Under the pieces are notes generated by a model. That model had not been told where the DNA came from. It was given only the letters and a program-made list of their open reading frames with translations, and ran no database searches. Position numbers and translations under genes: made by a program. DNA of 64,000 nt from an alpha proteobacterium SCGC AAA536-G10 (GTDB taxonomy: Bacteria; Pseudomonadota; Alphaproteobacteria; Puniceispirillales; Marisalimonadaceae), in contig ARQU01000008.1 of the NCBI GenBank assembly GCA_000384615.1, positions 37,025 through 101,024 on the forward strand, given 5' to 3'. This document shows, one piece after another, positions 63,366-64,000 of this stretch (the stretch's first letter is position 1; the number at the start of each line of letters is the position of its first letter).

Positions 63366-64000
63366 TTAAATATAAGCTTCCACATCTTTCAAGCTATTTA
63401 GTGAAACCAACTCTAGTTCCAGCGCAATAGGCAAGGCCTCAACACAAAAGCCACGCGCAGCAAGATGCCCTATGACGTACAGGAAACCATGCTCATCGGT
63501 AGACTTACCCCATTTGTCGGAAAGTTCTTCGCATAATACATCCATCACTACGGCCTTGCGAAAAATGAACAAGCCAATGTCACGCTCACCGGCTTGCGGC
63601 ACTGAAATTTCTTGCTCCCGAGTCTCAACTACACCAGTAACATTTCCAAATGTATCCCGCAATACTATGGTATACGCAGAACTAACTTGGCGAGTGGCAA
63701 ACGTGAAGTCATTGTTATGTTTAATATGCACTTTTATCATACTGGCCAATGTCTCAGGTTGAATGAAAGGAATGTCGCCCCACACGAGAAGTATATGCTC
63801 CGCGTTGCTAAAAGCTGGGGATTGATCAAAATGCAAAACGGCATCACCCATCCCACGGGGCTCTGGCTGCACAACCAAGTGTGCAGCCATGCCCGAGGCA
63901 TTAAGACACTCCTGAATTGGTACTTGACCGTTTGGACTCACGATAATAGTTGGACAGGGATCGTAACGAGCCAGCAGTTCGGTAATGCTAATCAAAATAG
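63366..64000 (-). CDS. GlmU-like nucleotidyltransferase, N-terminus missing (runs off window)
   Basis: At least 210 residues, open to the window edge with no start; the TTG at 63995 is an internal codon. VVQPEPRGMGDAVLH, LLVWGDIPFIQPETL (metal-binding Asp of the GT-A-like fold), GVVETREQ (E-x-K/R region), DIGLFIFRK and WGKSTDEHGFLYVI match the uridyltransferase half of GlmU. The GxGTRM nucleotide loop must lie to the right, outside the window. The protein ends without the left-handed beta-helix acetyltransferase domain. G+C is about half (33 of 60 in one sampled line), foreign to the background. Confidence 0.8.
   Translation of the reverse strand, partial: ILISITELLARYDPCPTIIVSPNGQVPIQECLNASGMAAHLVVQPEPRGMGDAVLHFDQSPAFSNAEHILLVWGDIPFIQPETLASMIKVHIKHNNDFTFATRQVSSAYTIVLRDTFGNVTGVVETREQEISVPQAGERDIGLFIFRKAVVMDVLCEELSDKWGKSTDEHGFLYVIGHLAARGFCVEALPIALELELVSLNSLKDVEAYI

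Overview
The window is AT-rich (sampled native genes are roughly 25-35% GC), densely packed DNA from what looks like a free-living marine alphaproteobacterium. Lineage clues are a GapR (DUF2312/UPF0335) gene beside a DUF1244 gene, a single-chain indolepyruvate ferredoxin oxidoreductase of the alphaproteobacterial fused type, and many acyl-CoA synthetases and acyl-CoA dehydrogenases. The genus cannot be told from the sequence alone. No tRNA, rRNA, CRISPR array or intact insertion sequence was seen.

Region 1 (1-12.6 kb) holds a DapA-family aldolase fragment, three acyl-CoA ligases, an alpha/beta hydrolase, O-acetylhomoserine sulfhydrylase (metY), the fused indolepyruvate oxidoreductase, and a divergent pair resembling DmdB and DmdC of DMSP demethylation. 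Region 2 (12.8-22.5 kb) is one long operon: acyl-CoA ligase, a complete Liv-type ABC importer, a PaaK-like ligase, an SDR and a MaoC-like hydratase. It reads as uptake, CoA activation and oxidation of an organic acid, with a strong terminator just after the binding-protein gene. Region 3 (22.5-29.3 kb, mostly minus strand) carries valine/branched-chain acyl-CoA catabolism (isobutyryl-CoA dehydrogenase, HIBYL-CoA hydrolase, thiolase, enoyl-CoA hydratase, GMC oxidoreductase) plus a CBS protein and GlpE.

Region 4 (29.4-35.2 kb) groups an APH-type kinase, an SDR, an ACAD10/11-type acyl-CoA dehydrogenase with Asp at the usual catalytic Glu position, and a type II HAD hydrolase. These match the domains of human ACAD10 and the Lva 4-hydroxyacyl-CoA pathway, split into separate genes. 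Region 5 (35.2-50.2 kb) is housekeeping: RNA methyltransferases, sufE, a GT39 transferase, mntR with a candidate operator, DUF1244, gapR, pyrF, queF, acetoacetyl-CoA synthetase, phhB and pyrC. It is interrupted by a cysD-cysNC sulfate-activation pair of higher GC that looks acquired.

Region 6 (50.3-64 kb, minus strand) is a surface-polysaccharide locus with an RfaH/NusG-like antiterminator gene, two classes of initiating phosphoglycosyltransferase, sugar nucleotide enzymes, methyltransferases and asparagine synthase. It is a mosaic of AT-rich native and roughly 50% GC DNA. It contains a decayed asnB whose stop overlaps the start of a 756-residue double glycosyltransferase. The two halves of that protein are homologous but differ strongly in base composition, so it looks like a recombination-made fusion.
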